From Gammaproteobacteria bacterium (GTDB taxonomy: Bacteria; Pseudomonadota; Gammaproteobacteria; JAJPIJ01): a stretch of DNA of 49,619 nt. The first letter of the stretch is position 1. Every line of letters begins with the position of its first letter. Shown piece by piece: positions 23,949-31,626 of this stretch. A model generated the notes under the pieces. It did not search any database. It saw only the letters and a list, made by a program, of their open reading frames with translations, and had not been told where the DNA came from. The position numbers and the translations under genes are program-made. The stretch covers positions 1 to 49,619 of the forward strand of contig JAJPIJ010000050.1 of the NCBI GenBank assembly GCA_021324815.1. The letters are read 5' to 3'.

Positions 23949-24506
23949 GTGAAGTGGGGTATTCGCAGCCTGCTTGCCGCGCTGCTGGTCATGCTGGCGC
24001 CCATGCGCGCGCATGCAGTCGACGGCTTCGCGCTCGAGGGCGGCTGGGAGGAGGGCAATCATCCTACTGACGACGCCTTCCGGCTGGGAGGCGCCCTGGT
24101 TTGGGATTGGGGCGTGAAGTGGCTGCCGTTTCACAATTGGTACCTGGGGGGCCAGTGGGAGGCAAGCTTCAGTTACTGGGACGGCAGCAGGGGCAGAACC
24201 GGCACCGGCTCACTTGCGGATTTCGGCATCACGCCCGTGTTCCGCATTCAAACGGACACCCCTGTCGCCGGGATTTATCCGTTTCTGGAGGGCGCGATAG
24301 GCGCGCATCTTTTCACGGAGACGGAGCTGGGAGATCGCAAATTCGGCATCAACTATTCGTTCGGCGATCACCTGGGCGGCGGCATCCGCTTCGGCGAACG
24401 GGGACAGTACGAGATCAATTACCGCTTCCAGCATCTCTCACACCTCCTGGGCTCTCCCAACGACGGCATCAACTTCCATCTGATTCGCCTCGGCTATCAC
24501 TGGTAG
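23949..24506 (+). CDS. PagL-like outer-membrane acyloxyacyl hydrolase family protein
   Basis: Predicted 185-aa outer-membrane protein. A signal peptide (MKWGIRSLLAALLVMLAPMRAHA) is followed by beta-strand-rich sequence ending in an aromatic residue (IRLGYHW), as in eight-stranded barrels. The overall pattern fits lipid A 3-O-deacylase (PagL). The His-x-Ser pair of the active site is present in YRFQHLSHLLGSPNDGINFH, but the position where PagL carries its third catalytic residue, Glu, appears to be Asn, so activity is uncertain. The start is GTG 23949, supported by GAGGGGG (23937-23943) five bases upstream; an ATG farther upstream would add an unlikely N-terminus in front of the signal. Confidence 0.75.
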   Translation: MKWGIRSLLAALLVMLAPMRAHAVDGFALEGGWEEGNHPTDDAFRLGGALVWDWGVKWLPFHNWYLGGQWEASFSYWDGSRGRTGTGSLADFGITPVFRIQTDTPVAGIYPFLEGAIGAHLFTETELGDRKFGINYSFGDHLGGGIRFGERGQYEINYRFQHLSHLLGSPNDGINFHLIRLGYHW

Positions 24507-24603
24507 GCGAATCCCTCTGCATTGCTGTATTCGCTGCGTGTGGCAGTGATTGTGCGCAGGTGACCGCGTCGACTTTCCGAACACTTCACGCCGGGAGGCC
24601 CGC

Positions 24604-25656
24604 ATGAGCCGCCCCCTATTCCGCCCGGGTGCAATGTGCGGTTTGCGATTCCTGGTGCTGGCGCTGCTCTGGCTGCCGCCGGCGCTTGTCCATGCGGACA
24701 TCACGGCCGCGAGAGCCGCACTGCGGAGCAAGGACTACGCCGCAGCCCTGCGCGAGTTTCGCGAAGCCGCCGCGCAGGGCGATCGCGTGGCGGAAAACAA
24801 CCTCGGCGTCATGCACTATCAGGGTCTGGGCGTGGAAAGGGACTATGCCCAGGCGGTGCGCTGGTTCAAACTCGCGGCGGATCACGGGCTCGCCGGCGCC
24901 CAATACAATCTCGGCATGGCTTATCTGCGCGGCCATGGCGTTGACAAAAGCGCGCGCGAAGCCGTCCGGTGGTTGGAAAAAGCCGCCGCGCAGGGTGACC
25001 GGGAGGCGCAGTTTCAGCTCGGCGTGCGTTATTTTCTGGGGGAGGGTGTGGCGCGGGATTACCCGCAGGCGCATGACTGGTTCGCCAGGGCGGCGGTCCA
25101 GAACCTGGGCAGCGCGCAGTACAATCTCGGCATACTCTACGCCAAGGGACTCGGGGTGAAGGCCGACCCGGTGGCGGCGAATACCTGGTTCATGCGCGCC
25201 GCCGATCAAGGCAACCCGGACGCCCAATACACGCTGGGCGTGTACTACCTGGAGGGTCGCGAGCTCAAGCAGGACGACGCCAGGGCCTTCGAGTGGTTCA
25301 GCAAGTCGGCGGCACAGGGCGTGAGGCGCGCGCAGCTCAACCTTGGCATGCTCTACGTGGCCGGGCGCGGCGTCGCCGCCGATCCGGTGCAGGGCGCGGA
25401 TTGGATTCACCGCGCCGCCGAGCAGGGGTTCAACGCGGCGCAATACAATCTGGGCCTGCTGTACTACGGGGGCGTGGGGGTCGGCAAGGACCTGGTGCAG
25501 GCCTACGCCTGGTTCGATGCCAGCGTGGCCGGCGGCATGAACATCGCCCGCGAGAAGCGCGATGCCCTGGCCGGCCAGTTGCCGCCCGGGCAGCTGGCCG
25601 AGGCCCAGCGACTTTCCCAGCAGTATCTTGAAAAATACGGCTCCAGCGGCGATTAG
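24604..25656 (+). CDS. Sel1-repeat (TPR-like) exported protein
   Basis: Predicted 350-aa exported protein built from about seven Sel1-like repeats of about 36 residues, following a signal peptide (LRFLVLALLWLPPALVHA, cleavage near residue 31). Repeat units begin with AENNLGVMHYQGLG, AQYNLGMAYLRGHG, AQFQLGVRYFLGEG, AQYNLGILYAKGLG, AQYTLGVYYLEGRE, AQLNLGMLYVAGRG and AQYNLGLLYYGGVG. Such alpha-solenoids bind other proteins; no catalytic domain is present and the partner is unknown. ATG 24604 follows GGGAGG by five bases. It is 97 bases downstream of the PagL-like gene on the same strand. Confidence 0.9.
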   Translation: MSRPLFRPGAMCGLRFLVLALLWLPPALVHADITAARAALRSKDYAAALREFREAAAQGDRVAENNLGVMHYQGLGVERDYAQAVRWFKLAADHGLAGAQYNLGMAYLRGHGVDKSAREAVRWLEKAAAQGDREAQFQLGVRYFLGEGVARDYPQAHDWFARAAVQNLGSAQYNLGILYAKGLGVKADPVAANTWFMRAADQGNPDAQYTLGVYYLEGRELKQDDARAFEWFSKSAAQGVRRAQLNLGMLYVAGRGVAADPVQGADWIHRAAEQGFNAAQYNLGLLYYGGVGVGKDLVQAYAWFDASVAGGMNIAREKRDALAGQLPPGQLAEAQRLSQQYLEKYGSSGD

Positions 25657-25796
25657 GAACCCGCGGCTAGCAACTCCGGCGGTCACTTGTTTGCCATGGA
25701 CACTGAGTACGTTCCAGTCCATCCGCCGGCATCGCCTGTAACCCGGCCCGGATGGGCGCCATCATTCTTTACAACTGATGTCTGCAAGGGGGAATC

Positions 25797-26627
25797 ATGC
25801 CAATCAATATCGAATTGCTGAAAACCATTCCTTTATTCGCCACCATGGACGCCGAAGAACTGGCCGCCCTGGCCGGCATATTCAACGAGGAATCGTTCCG
25901 GGCGGGACAGACGATTTTTCGGGAAGGCCAGCTCGGCGACAGGCTCTATATCATCGACAGCGGCCAGGTCGCCGTCAGCCTGATGAACGAAAACGGGGAA
26001 AAAGTCACCATCGACGTCATGGGCCCCGGGGATTATTTCGGCGAAATGTCGCTGTTCGACGGCGGCCCGCGTTCCGCCACCGTCACCAGCGTGGAGCCGA
26101 CCCACGCCTATTCCGTGGCTCATGACCAGATTCACGAGCTTCTCATACGGCGGCCGCACATGGCCCAGGACGTCATCAAGGGCATGGTGCGACGCTTCCG
26201 CCGCACCGGCGATTTTCTCCGGCGGTGGACCACGCCCAATCCGAACGAGGTGATCGAAGAGAAGGAAACGCTCGGCAATCGCATCGCCGACAAGGTGGCG
26301 CAGTTCGGCGGCAGCTGGACGTTCATCGGACTGTTCGCCGCATTTCTGATTGCCTGGACGGCGATCAATTCATTCCTGCTCGAACAACAGGCCTTCGATC
26401 CCTATCCCTATATCCTGCTCAACCTTTTCCTTTCGATGCTGGCGGCGATTCAGGCGCCCGTCATCATGATGAGCCAGAACCGCCAGGACGCCAAGGATCG
26501 CATCCGCAGCGAGCTCGATTACAAGGTCAACCTCAAGGCGGAACTGGAGATTACCGAGCTGTTGAAAAAGGTGGATAATCTGGAGTTGGCCATAGACCAG
26601 CTCGCCGGCAGGCTGCCGGCCCGGTAG
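25797..26627 (+). CDS. Cyclic-nucleotide-binding domain protein with DUF1003 membrane domain
   Basis: Predicted 276-aa membrane protein. The N-terminal half is a cNMP-binding beta-roll (about 10-130), with the phosphate-binding-cassette-like segment GDYFGEMSLFDGGPRSATVTS. The C-terminal half is DUF1003, with two hydrophobic segments (WTFIGLFAAFLIAWTAINSFLL and YILLNLFLSMLAAIQAPVIMM) and the family sequence MSQNRQDAKDRIRSELDYKVNLKAE, then a short coiled coil. It has no DNA-binding domain, so it is not a CRP-type regulator; a sensory or membrane-associated role is likely. AAGGGGG stands before ATG 25797. It ends 24 bases before the sigma-54 activator gene, so the two are probably cotranscribed. 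Confidence 0.88.
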   Translation: MPINIELLKTIPLFATMDAEELAALAGIFNEESFRAGQTIFREGQLGDRLYIIDSGQVAVSLMNENGEKVTIDVMGPGDYFGEMSLFDGGPRSATVTSVEPTHAYSVAHDQIHELLIRRPHMAQDVIKGMVRRFRRTGDFLRRWTTPNPNEVIEEKETLGNRIADKVAQFGGSWTFIGLFAAFLIAWTAINSFLLEQQAFDPYPYILLNLFLSMLAAIQAPVIMMSQNRQDAKDRIRSELDYKVNLKAELEITELLKKVDNLELAIDQLAGRLPAR

Positions 26628-26651
26628 CCGGCCGCGGGCGCGGGGACCAGC

Positions 26652-28535
26652 GTGAACGAGGCCGCCACACATTACGACACGGAAGGCATCCTGCGGCTCA
26701 TCGCCGAGACCACGGCGTACTCCACGGGGGAGGAATTTTTGCGCCAGTTGGTGCGGACGGTGACCCAGGCGCTCAACGTCCGCATCGCCTTCGTGGCGGA
26801 ATTCATAAACAACAACACCGTTGCCCGCATCCTCGCCTGCTGGGACGGGGAGTCCTTTGATGAGCCGCGCGAATACGAACTCGCGGAAACGCCCTGCGAG
26901 ACCGTGCTTGACGGCGAGATTCACTGCTTTCCGGATCGCGTCATCGATTTGTTCCCCAAGGAACGCGATCTGGAGCCCTTGGGCATACGCAGTTATCTCG
27001 CCATACCCCTGCTCAGTCATGACGGGGAGGTCATGGGGCATCTCGCCATCCTGGATGACAAGCCGATGAAGTCGGAGCCTCGCGACATCGACGTCTTCAG
27101 GATTTTCGGCGCCCGCGCCTGCGCCGAGCTGCAGCGCAAGCGGTTCGAGGACGTCTTGAAGCAGAGCGAAGAGCGGCTGTCGCGCATCCTGGCCTCGGCG
27201 ATGGACGCCATCATTGCCATTGATCAAGAGCGGCGGATCGTGCTGTTCAACCATGCGGCCGAGCGTATTTTTGCGTGTTCCGCCGGCTGGGCGATTGGAC
27301 AGCCATTTGATCGTTTCTTATCCAGACCCTTCCGCAGCCTGCTGGATGAGTATTTTCGCGGTGCGGACGGCCCCAGGCAGGTGTGGACGCCCGCGGGGCT
27401 GACCGCCGTGCGCGCCAATCGCGAGGAGTTCCCCATCGAGGCCAGCATTTCGCCGCTCACGGCGGGCGGGCAGTTGCTCTACACCATCATTTTGCGCGAC
27501 GTGAACGAGCGCATGAAGACCCAGGCCGAACTCGCCCGGCTGCGGCAGCAGAACATCTATCTGCAATCCGAGATTGAGGGCGAGCACAAATTCGAGGACA
27601 TGGTCGGCGAGTCGGCGGTCATGAAGGAACTGTTCGCGGCGATCCGCAGCGTGGCGCACGTGGACGCGACGGTGTTGATCAACGGCGAGACCGGCACCGG
27701 CAAGGAGCTCATCGCCCGGGCCCTGCACAATCTCAGCGGCCGCAAGGACAAACTTTTTGTCAAGATGAACTGCGCGGCGCTGCCCTCCGAGCTGATCGAA
27801 AGCGAGCTGTTCGGACACGAGAAGGGGGCCTTCACCGGGGCCACGGCGCAGCGCAAGGGGCGCTTTGAAGTGGCCGATGGCGGCACATTGTTTCTGGACG
27901 AGGTGGGGGAGTTGTCGGCGCCGGCGCAGGCCAAGTTGCTGCGGGTCTTGCAGGAGCAGGAGTTCGAGCGCGTGGGCGGCAGCAGGACCCTCCGGGTGGA
28001 TGTGCGCATCATTGCCGCCACCAACCGCAATCTGGCCGACGCCGTGCAGGCCGGCGCCTTCCGCTCCGATTTGTACTACCGGCTGAATGTCTTTCCCCTG
28101 CTGCTGCCGCCATTGCGCGAGAGGGCGGAAGACATACCATTGCTGGCCGCACACTTCTTGGAGCGCAGCATGCGCAGGCTGGGCAAGTCCTTCAAGGGCA
28201 TCGAGCCGGAGTCGATGAACCGCCTGCGGCGGTATCACTGGCCGGGCAATATCCGTGAGTTGCAGAACATCATCGAGCGGGCGGCGATTCTGAGCGCGGG
28301 GGAGACGCTGGTGATCCAGGAATCCCTGGCGCCGCCGGCGGGCGGCGTGGCGCCCGGCGCGGTTGATTTGCGCACGCTGGAGCAAATTGAGGATGCGCAC
28401 ATCCGTCAGGTTTTGCAGCAGACCGAATGGGTCATTGAGGGCAAACGTGGCGCGGCCATCATCCTGGGGCTGGAGCCAAGCACGCTGCGCTACCGGATGC
28501 AAAAACTGGGCATCAAACGCCCAACGCCGGGCTAG
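26652..28535 (+). CDS. Sigma-54-dependent activator: GAF-PAS-AAA+-Fis
   Basis: Predicted 627-aa bacterial enhancer-binding protein. An N-terminal GAF domain (about 15-165) and a PAS domain (about 175-295) act as sensors. The AAA+ domain (about 320-555) has Walker A GETGTGKE, Walker B TLFLDEVGE and an intact GAFTGA loop, which contacts sigma-54 RNA polymerase. The C-terminal Fis-type helix-turn-helix ends in AAIILGLEPSTLRYRMQKLGI. There is no receiver domain, so ligand or redox sensing by GAF/PAS is likely. The start is GTG with GGGGA five bases ahead. Two sigma-54-type promoters lie nearby, one 150 bases downstream and one before bdh at 34.6 kb, making them candidate targets. Confidence 0.93.
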   Translation: MNEAATHYDTEGILRLIAETTAYSTGEEFLRQLVRTVTQALNVRIAFVAEFINNNTVARILACWDGESFDEPREYELAETPCETVLDGEIHCFPDRVIDLFPKERDLEPLGIRSYLAIPLLSHDGEVMGHLAILDDKPMKSEPRDIDVFRIFGARACAELQRKRFEDVLKQSEERLSRILASAMDAIIAIDQERRIVLFNHAAERIFACSAGWAIGQPFDRFLSRPFRSLLDEYFRGADGPRQVWTPAGLTAVRANREEFPIEASISPLTAGGQLLYTIILRDVNERMKTQAELARLRQQNIYLQSEIEGEHKFEDMVGESAVMKELFAAIRSVAHVDATVLINGETGTGKELIARALHNLSGRKDKLFVKMNCAALPSELIESELFGHEKGAFTGATAQRKGRFEVADGGTLFLDEVGELSAPAQAKLLRVLQEQEFERVGGSRTLRVDVRIIAATNRNLADAVQAGAFRSDLYYRLNVFPLLLPPLRERAEDIPLLAAHFLERSMRRLGKSFKGIEPESMNRLRRYHWPGNIRELQNIIERAAILSAGETLVIQESLAPPAGGVAPGAVDLRTLEQIEDAHIRQVLQQTEWVIEGKRGAAIILGLEPSTLRYRMQKLGIKRPTPG

Positions 28536-28572
28536 CCGGACTTTCCCGGCGGGGCTTCGCCAAGCCTCCCGC

Positions 28573-28610
28573 TCCACGATATTCTGCGGTTCCACGAAAT
28601 GCCGTGGCCA
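28573..28610. promoter_or_regulatory. Candidate activator binding sites (CCACG half-sites)
   Basis: TCCACGA occurs at 28573-28579 and again at 28591-28597, and the second forms a dyad with CGTGG at 28603-28607 (six-base spacer). The cluster lies about 100-140 bases upstream of the predicted sigma-54 transcription start, the usual place for enhancer-binding-protein sites. CCACG/CGTGG half-sites also precede the bdh promoter. Confidence 0.4.
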
Positions 28611-28683
28611 CTCCTCGGCATGCCGCTGCCGCCGGCTTGCATTAACCCGATGAAATAAAAAGAGTTAAATGACGGTGAACGTT

Positions 28684-28700
28684 TTGGCATATCTGCTGCT
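28684..28700 (+). promoter_or_regulatory. Sigma-54 promoter of the 76-aa protein/SDR operon
   Basis: The -24 element TTGGCA (28684-28689) is perfect. The invariant GG (28686-28687) and GC (28698-28699) are separated by exactly ten bases, with CTGCT as the -12. The expected start is near 28711, 45 bases before the first ATG. It lies immediately downstream of a sigma-54 activator gene. Confidence 0.7.
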
Positions 28701-28755
28701 TTCTCCATTGCATCCGGTTGAATCCAGCATCTCAAATACACAAAGGGGGAAGCTC

Positions 28756-28986
28756 ATGACACAGATGCGCCGTGTTGTTCCAATGCCGAGAAACCCATCC
28801 CGCACCCAGCTAATCTCCAACAACCGCTGCCGCGCGGAAGGATATGCCCTTCTTATCACCGAATCATCGCAGAGCACGGAGGCGCAACATGCGCGCGAGG
28901 TCCTGAGCGCCTGGGCGGGCAGCCGCCCCCCGGCTCTCAAGCGCTTGAACGTCGTCCCCGGAAGCTACATGCCTGGCGAGACGTGA
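28756..28986 (+). CDS. Small hypothetical protein (76 aa)
   Basis: Predicted 76-aa soluble protein, MTQMRRVVPMPRNP at the N-terminus and a helical middle (STEAQHAREVLSAWAG). It has no signal peptide, membrane segment or recognised domain. The N-terminus is rich in Arg and Pro. The start at 28756 is supported by an excellent ribosome site (GGGGGAAG) a few bases upstream; a longer frame from 28669 would overlap the sigma-54 promoter and is not favoured. The stop is separated by one base from the ATG of the SDR gene, so the two are translationally coupled. Function unknown; being first in a sigma-54 operon suggests a regulated role. Confidence 0.65.
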   Translation: MTQMRRVVPMPRNPSRTQLISNNRCRAEGYALLITESSQSTEAQHAREVLSAWAGSRPPALKRLNVVPGSYMPGET

Positions 28987-28987
28987 G

Positions 28988-29815
28988 ATGAATCTGTCGA
29001 TGACCATGAAGGCGGAGCCGTCGCCGGTCAGATTGCTGGCCGGCCAGCGGGCACTTGTCACGAGCGCCAACTTCGGCATTGGCGCCGCGATCGCCGAAGG
29101 GCTCGCTGCCGCCGGCGCCCGGGTCGTGGTCAATTACGAGCGGGGACCGGAGGAGGCGCAATATCTCGTCAGGAAAATCAAGGACGAGGGCGGAGAGGCC
29201 ATCGCCATCCAGGCCGACGCCAGCCAGGAACACCAGGTCCAGACCCTGTTCCGGCAGATGCGGGAATCTTACGGCGGCATCGATATTCTGGTGAACAACA
29301 CCCAGTTGGAGAAAAAGGCGGCGCTGACGGACATGACGTTCCAGGATTGGGATCAGGTTCTGCGCGTGAATCTAACGGCGCAGTTTCTATGCGCGCGCGA
29401 GGCGGCACGTGAATTCATCCGGCAGGGAGTGATGGCGGAAGTGTCTCGTTCGGCCGGCAAGATCCTCTGTTTGTCCTCCGTGCACGACGTCATCCCGTGG
29501 CCGGGGCATGCGAGCTTTGCCGCCTCCAGGGGCGGGGTGATGATGCTGATGCGCACTCTGGCGCAGGAACTCGCGCCCCACAAGATTCGCGTGAACAGCA
29601 TTTCCCCGGGCGCAATCAAGACGCCGGGAAACGCGGGGATCCGGGCCTCGCCGGAGAAGGAGGCGGAATTGCTGCAACTCATCCCTTATGGCCGGCTCGG
29701 CACCCCGCCTGATATCGCCCGTGCCGCTGTATGGCTGTTGTCCGATGAGGCCGATTATGTCACCGGCGTCACCTTGTACATCGACGGCGGCATGACGCTG
29801 TGCCCCTGTTTTTAA
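28988..29815 (+). CDS. SDR-fold protein with substituted catalytic residues (probable pseudoenzyme)
   Basis: Predicted 275-aa short-chain dehydrogenase/reductase-fold protein, similar in layout to glucose 1-dehydrogenase-type SDRs. Key positions depart from the family. The nucleotide motif TGxxxGIG reads TSANFGIG (25-32). The NNAG motif reads NNTQ (103-106). The catalytic YxxxK is F177-A-A-S-R181; the catalytic Ser164 remains, thirteen residues before Phe177. The usual LYIDGGM end is present. The reading frame is intact, so this looks like a conserved fold that has lost dehydrogenase chemistry, perhaps a sensor or binding protein. It follows the 76-aa gene by one base and shares its sigma-54 promoter. 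Confidence 0.88.
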   Translation: MNLSMTMKAEPSPVRLLAGQRALVTSANFGIGAAIAEGLAAAGARVVVNYERGPEEAQYLVRKIKDEGGEAIAIQADASQEHQVQTLFRQMRESYGGIDILVNNTQLEKKAALTDMTFQDWDQVLRVNLTAQFLCAREAAREFIRQGVMAEVSRSAGKILCLSSVHDVIPWPGHASFAASRGGVMMLMRTLAQELAPHKIRVNSISPGAIKTPGNAGIRASPEKEAELLQLIPYGRLGTPPDIARAAVWLLSDEADYVTGVTLYIDGGMTLCPCF

Positions 29816-29932
29816 GACGGCGGCTGATTCAATACCCCGAACGAATTCCCAGCCGTTACCGCCTGTCTGCCGCGACGGACAGGCCACGGACAGTTCCAGA
29901 GGACAGTCCCAGAATGTTTTGATCGTTTCGCG

Positions 29933-30385
29933 CTAGCGAAGGGCGGGAGTAATTCCCAGCATGCGGCCGAGCGGCGCATCGAGGCTGGCCCTGCCGGGAC
30001 CCGCCATCATCAGCCAGAAAAAGATCAGGATGTAGGTGAATTCGTCCAACTCGACGAAGTCATCGAAGCTGCTGACGTTCTTGATGACGACCAGCGCGAT
30101 GGCGACCACCATGTTGATGAGCAACGCGATGGCGGAAATCCGCGTCAGCAGCCCCACCATCAGCAGTCCCCCAAAGACGAACTCCGCGCCCGCCGAAAAC
30201 GGGGCGCTGAAGTTCGGGAAGGGGATGCCCCAATCGACGAAGCGCGCCGTGGCCGCCTCCAGGTTGTGCAATTTGGCCCAGCCGGTTTCCAGCCAGAAGT
30301 AGCCGAAAAACAGCCGCATCACCAGCGGCCCCAGCCAGTCCAGCGATTGGGTCAGGCTCAGAAGCGTTCTAATGAGATTGCGCAT
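29933..30385 (-). CDS. DoxX-family membrane protein
   Basis: Predicted 150-aa integral membrane protein with four hydrophobic helices (for example LVMRLFFGYFWLETGWAKL, FVFGGLLMVGLLTRISAIALLINMVVAIALVVI and FTYILIFFWLMMAGPG). The pattern RLFFGYFWLETGWAKLHN and the closing GPGRASLDAPLGR are typical of DoxX proteins, whose members have been linked to thiosulfate:quinone oxidoreduction and to oxidative stress. Specific function is unknown. It lies 89 bases after the patatin gene on the same strand and may be the last gene of the bdh operon. A GGAG stands about nine bases before the ATG. Confidence 0.88.
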   Translation of the reverse strand: MRNLIRTLLSLTQSLDWLGPLVMRLFFGYFWLETGWAKLHNLEAATARFVDWGIPFPNFSAPFSAGAEFVFGGLLMVGLLTRISAIALLINMVVAIALVVIKNVSSFDDFVELDEFTYILIFFWLMMAGPGRASLDAPLGRMLGITPALR

Positions 30386-30474
30386 GGCAGTTGCTCCAGA
30401 TTGGGGAGGGGGTTGTCGCTCGTCTTGTCGGGCAGGTCAAGGTTACCATATTGATTCGGTCATTCCCGGAAGGG

Positions 30475-31626
30475 TTACGAGACAGCCCTGATCGGCGCCT
30501 CCGCGCGCGCAGACGACTTGCGCCTCGCACGTGGAGTGGTCGGATTGGGTTGTGCCTTCGGATGGTGCTCATCGACAATGCCGCCCGAGTGCAGGCCCAG
30601 ATATTCGGCCCGCAGATCAACGGTGGATTGCCCGCCGATGTGCTCGTAATTCCTGTCCAGCCATTCGGCGGCCGCCTCGCGTCCCTTGTCGCGCAGCCCG
30701 GTGAGAAAATCCCAGTCGCAGTTGAATTTACTGGACACGTTCAAATCCGCCAGCGCCATGTCGGCGCGTATGGAATGCACCAGCACGTGTTTCAGCCGCT
30801 GCTTGTATTCATCCTTGATCCAGTCCTCGTCGATCAGCTTGTTGACGAAGGCGATGGCCCGGAACTCCTTCAGCAGCGACGAATTGAAGGAGATCTCGTT
30901 GATCCGATCCGAAATGTCCACGGAGGTCCTGGGGACATCCGGGCGGTGTATGGGATTCAGGTGCAGCACGATCACGTCACGGGATTCGGTGTGATAGAAC
31001 AGCGGGAACAGGGCCGGGTTGCCCATATAGCCGCCGTCCCAGTAGTGCTCGCCGTCGATCTCGACGGCCTTGAACAGATAGGGCAGGCAGGCGGAGGCCA
31101 TCACCACGTCCAGGGACATCTCCTCGTTGCGAAATACGCGCACCTTGCCCGTGCGCACGTTGGTGGCGCTGATGAACAGGTTGGTGCACTTGCACTGCAC
31201 CAGTTTCTCGAAATCAACGGAGGCCGCCAGCACGTCGCGCAGGGGATTGATGTCGAACGGATTTAACTGGTACGGCGAAAACATGCGCGTGATGCTGTCG
31301 AATATCCAGTACCCCAGCGAATGATCACTGTTCCCGTTCGTGCTCCAGAATTCCCAAGGCAGCCGTTTGGCGGGGCTGTAGAGACTGCCCGCCACGCTGA
31401 TCCTGCGCCAGAAATCATGCAGCGCCTGGCGCGCGCCGTCCAGTCCGCCGGTCATTTTGCCATAGGCGTACACCGAGGCGTTCATCGCCCCGGCGCTGGC
31501 GGCGCTCAGGCCCTCAATGTCGATCCGGCCGTCTTCGAGCAGTTTATCCAGCACTCCCCAGGCGAAGGCCCCGTGCGCCCCGCCACCCTGCAGTGCCAGA
31601 TTCACCATCTTGGGATTCGCTGCCAT
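30475..31626 (-). CDS. Patatin-like phospholipase
   Basis: Predicted 383-aa serine lipid acyl hydrolase with a Ser-Asp dyad. The oxyanion-hole loop is LALQGGGAHGAFAWGVLDKLL near the N-terminus, the nucleophile Ser lies in GLSAASAGAMNA (about residue 44) and the catalytic Asp in YWDGGYMGNP (about 203). The C-terminal tail is basic and low-complexity (PRARRKSSARAEAP). Patatin genes of this kind often accompany 3-hydroxybutyrate dehydrogenase genes, but the lipid or polyester substrate is not established. The start overlaps the end of the upstream ndh gene by 83 bases; an AAGGAGG seven bases ahead supports this ATG. Confidence 0.92.
   Translation of the reverse strand: MAANPKMVNLALQGGGAHGAFAWGVLDKLLEDGRIDIEGLSAASAGAMNASVYAYGKMTGGLDGARQALHDFWRRISVAGSLYSPAKRLPWEFWSTNGNSDHSLGYWIFDSITRMFSPYQLNPFDINPLRDVLAASVDFEKLVQCKCTNLFISATNVRTGKVRVFRNEEMSLDVVMASACLPYLFKAVEIDGEHYWDGGYMGNPALFPLFYHTESRDVIVLHLNPIHRPDVPRTSVDISDRINEISFNSSLLKEFRAIAFVNKLIDEDWIKDEYKQRLKHVLVHSIRADMALADLNVSSKFNCDWDFLTGLRDKGREAAAEWLDRNYEHIGGQSTVDLRAEYLGLHSGGIVDEHHPKAQPNPTTPRARRKSSARAEAPIRAVS

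Noticed and set aside
28669-28755. Longer start for the 76-aa protein at 28669
   Set aside because: The extension would overlap the sigma-54 promoter and lie upstream of its predicted transcription start, while ATG 28756 has an excellent ribosome site.
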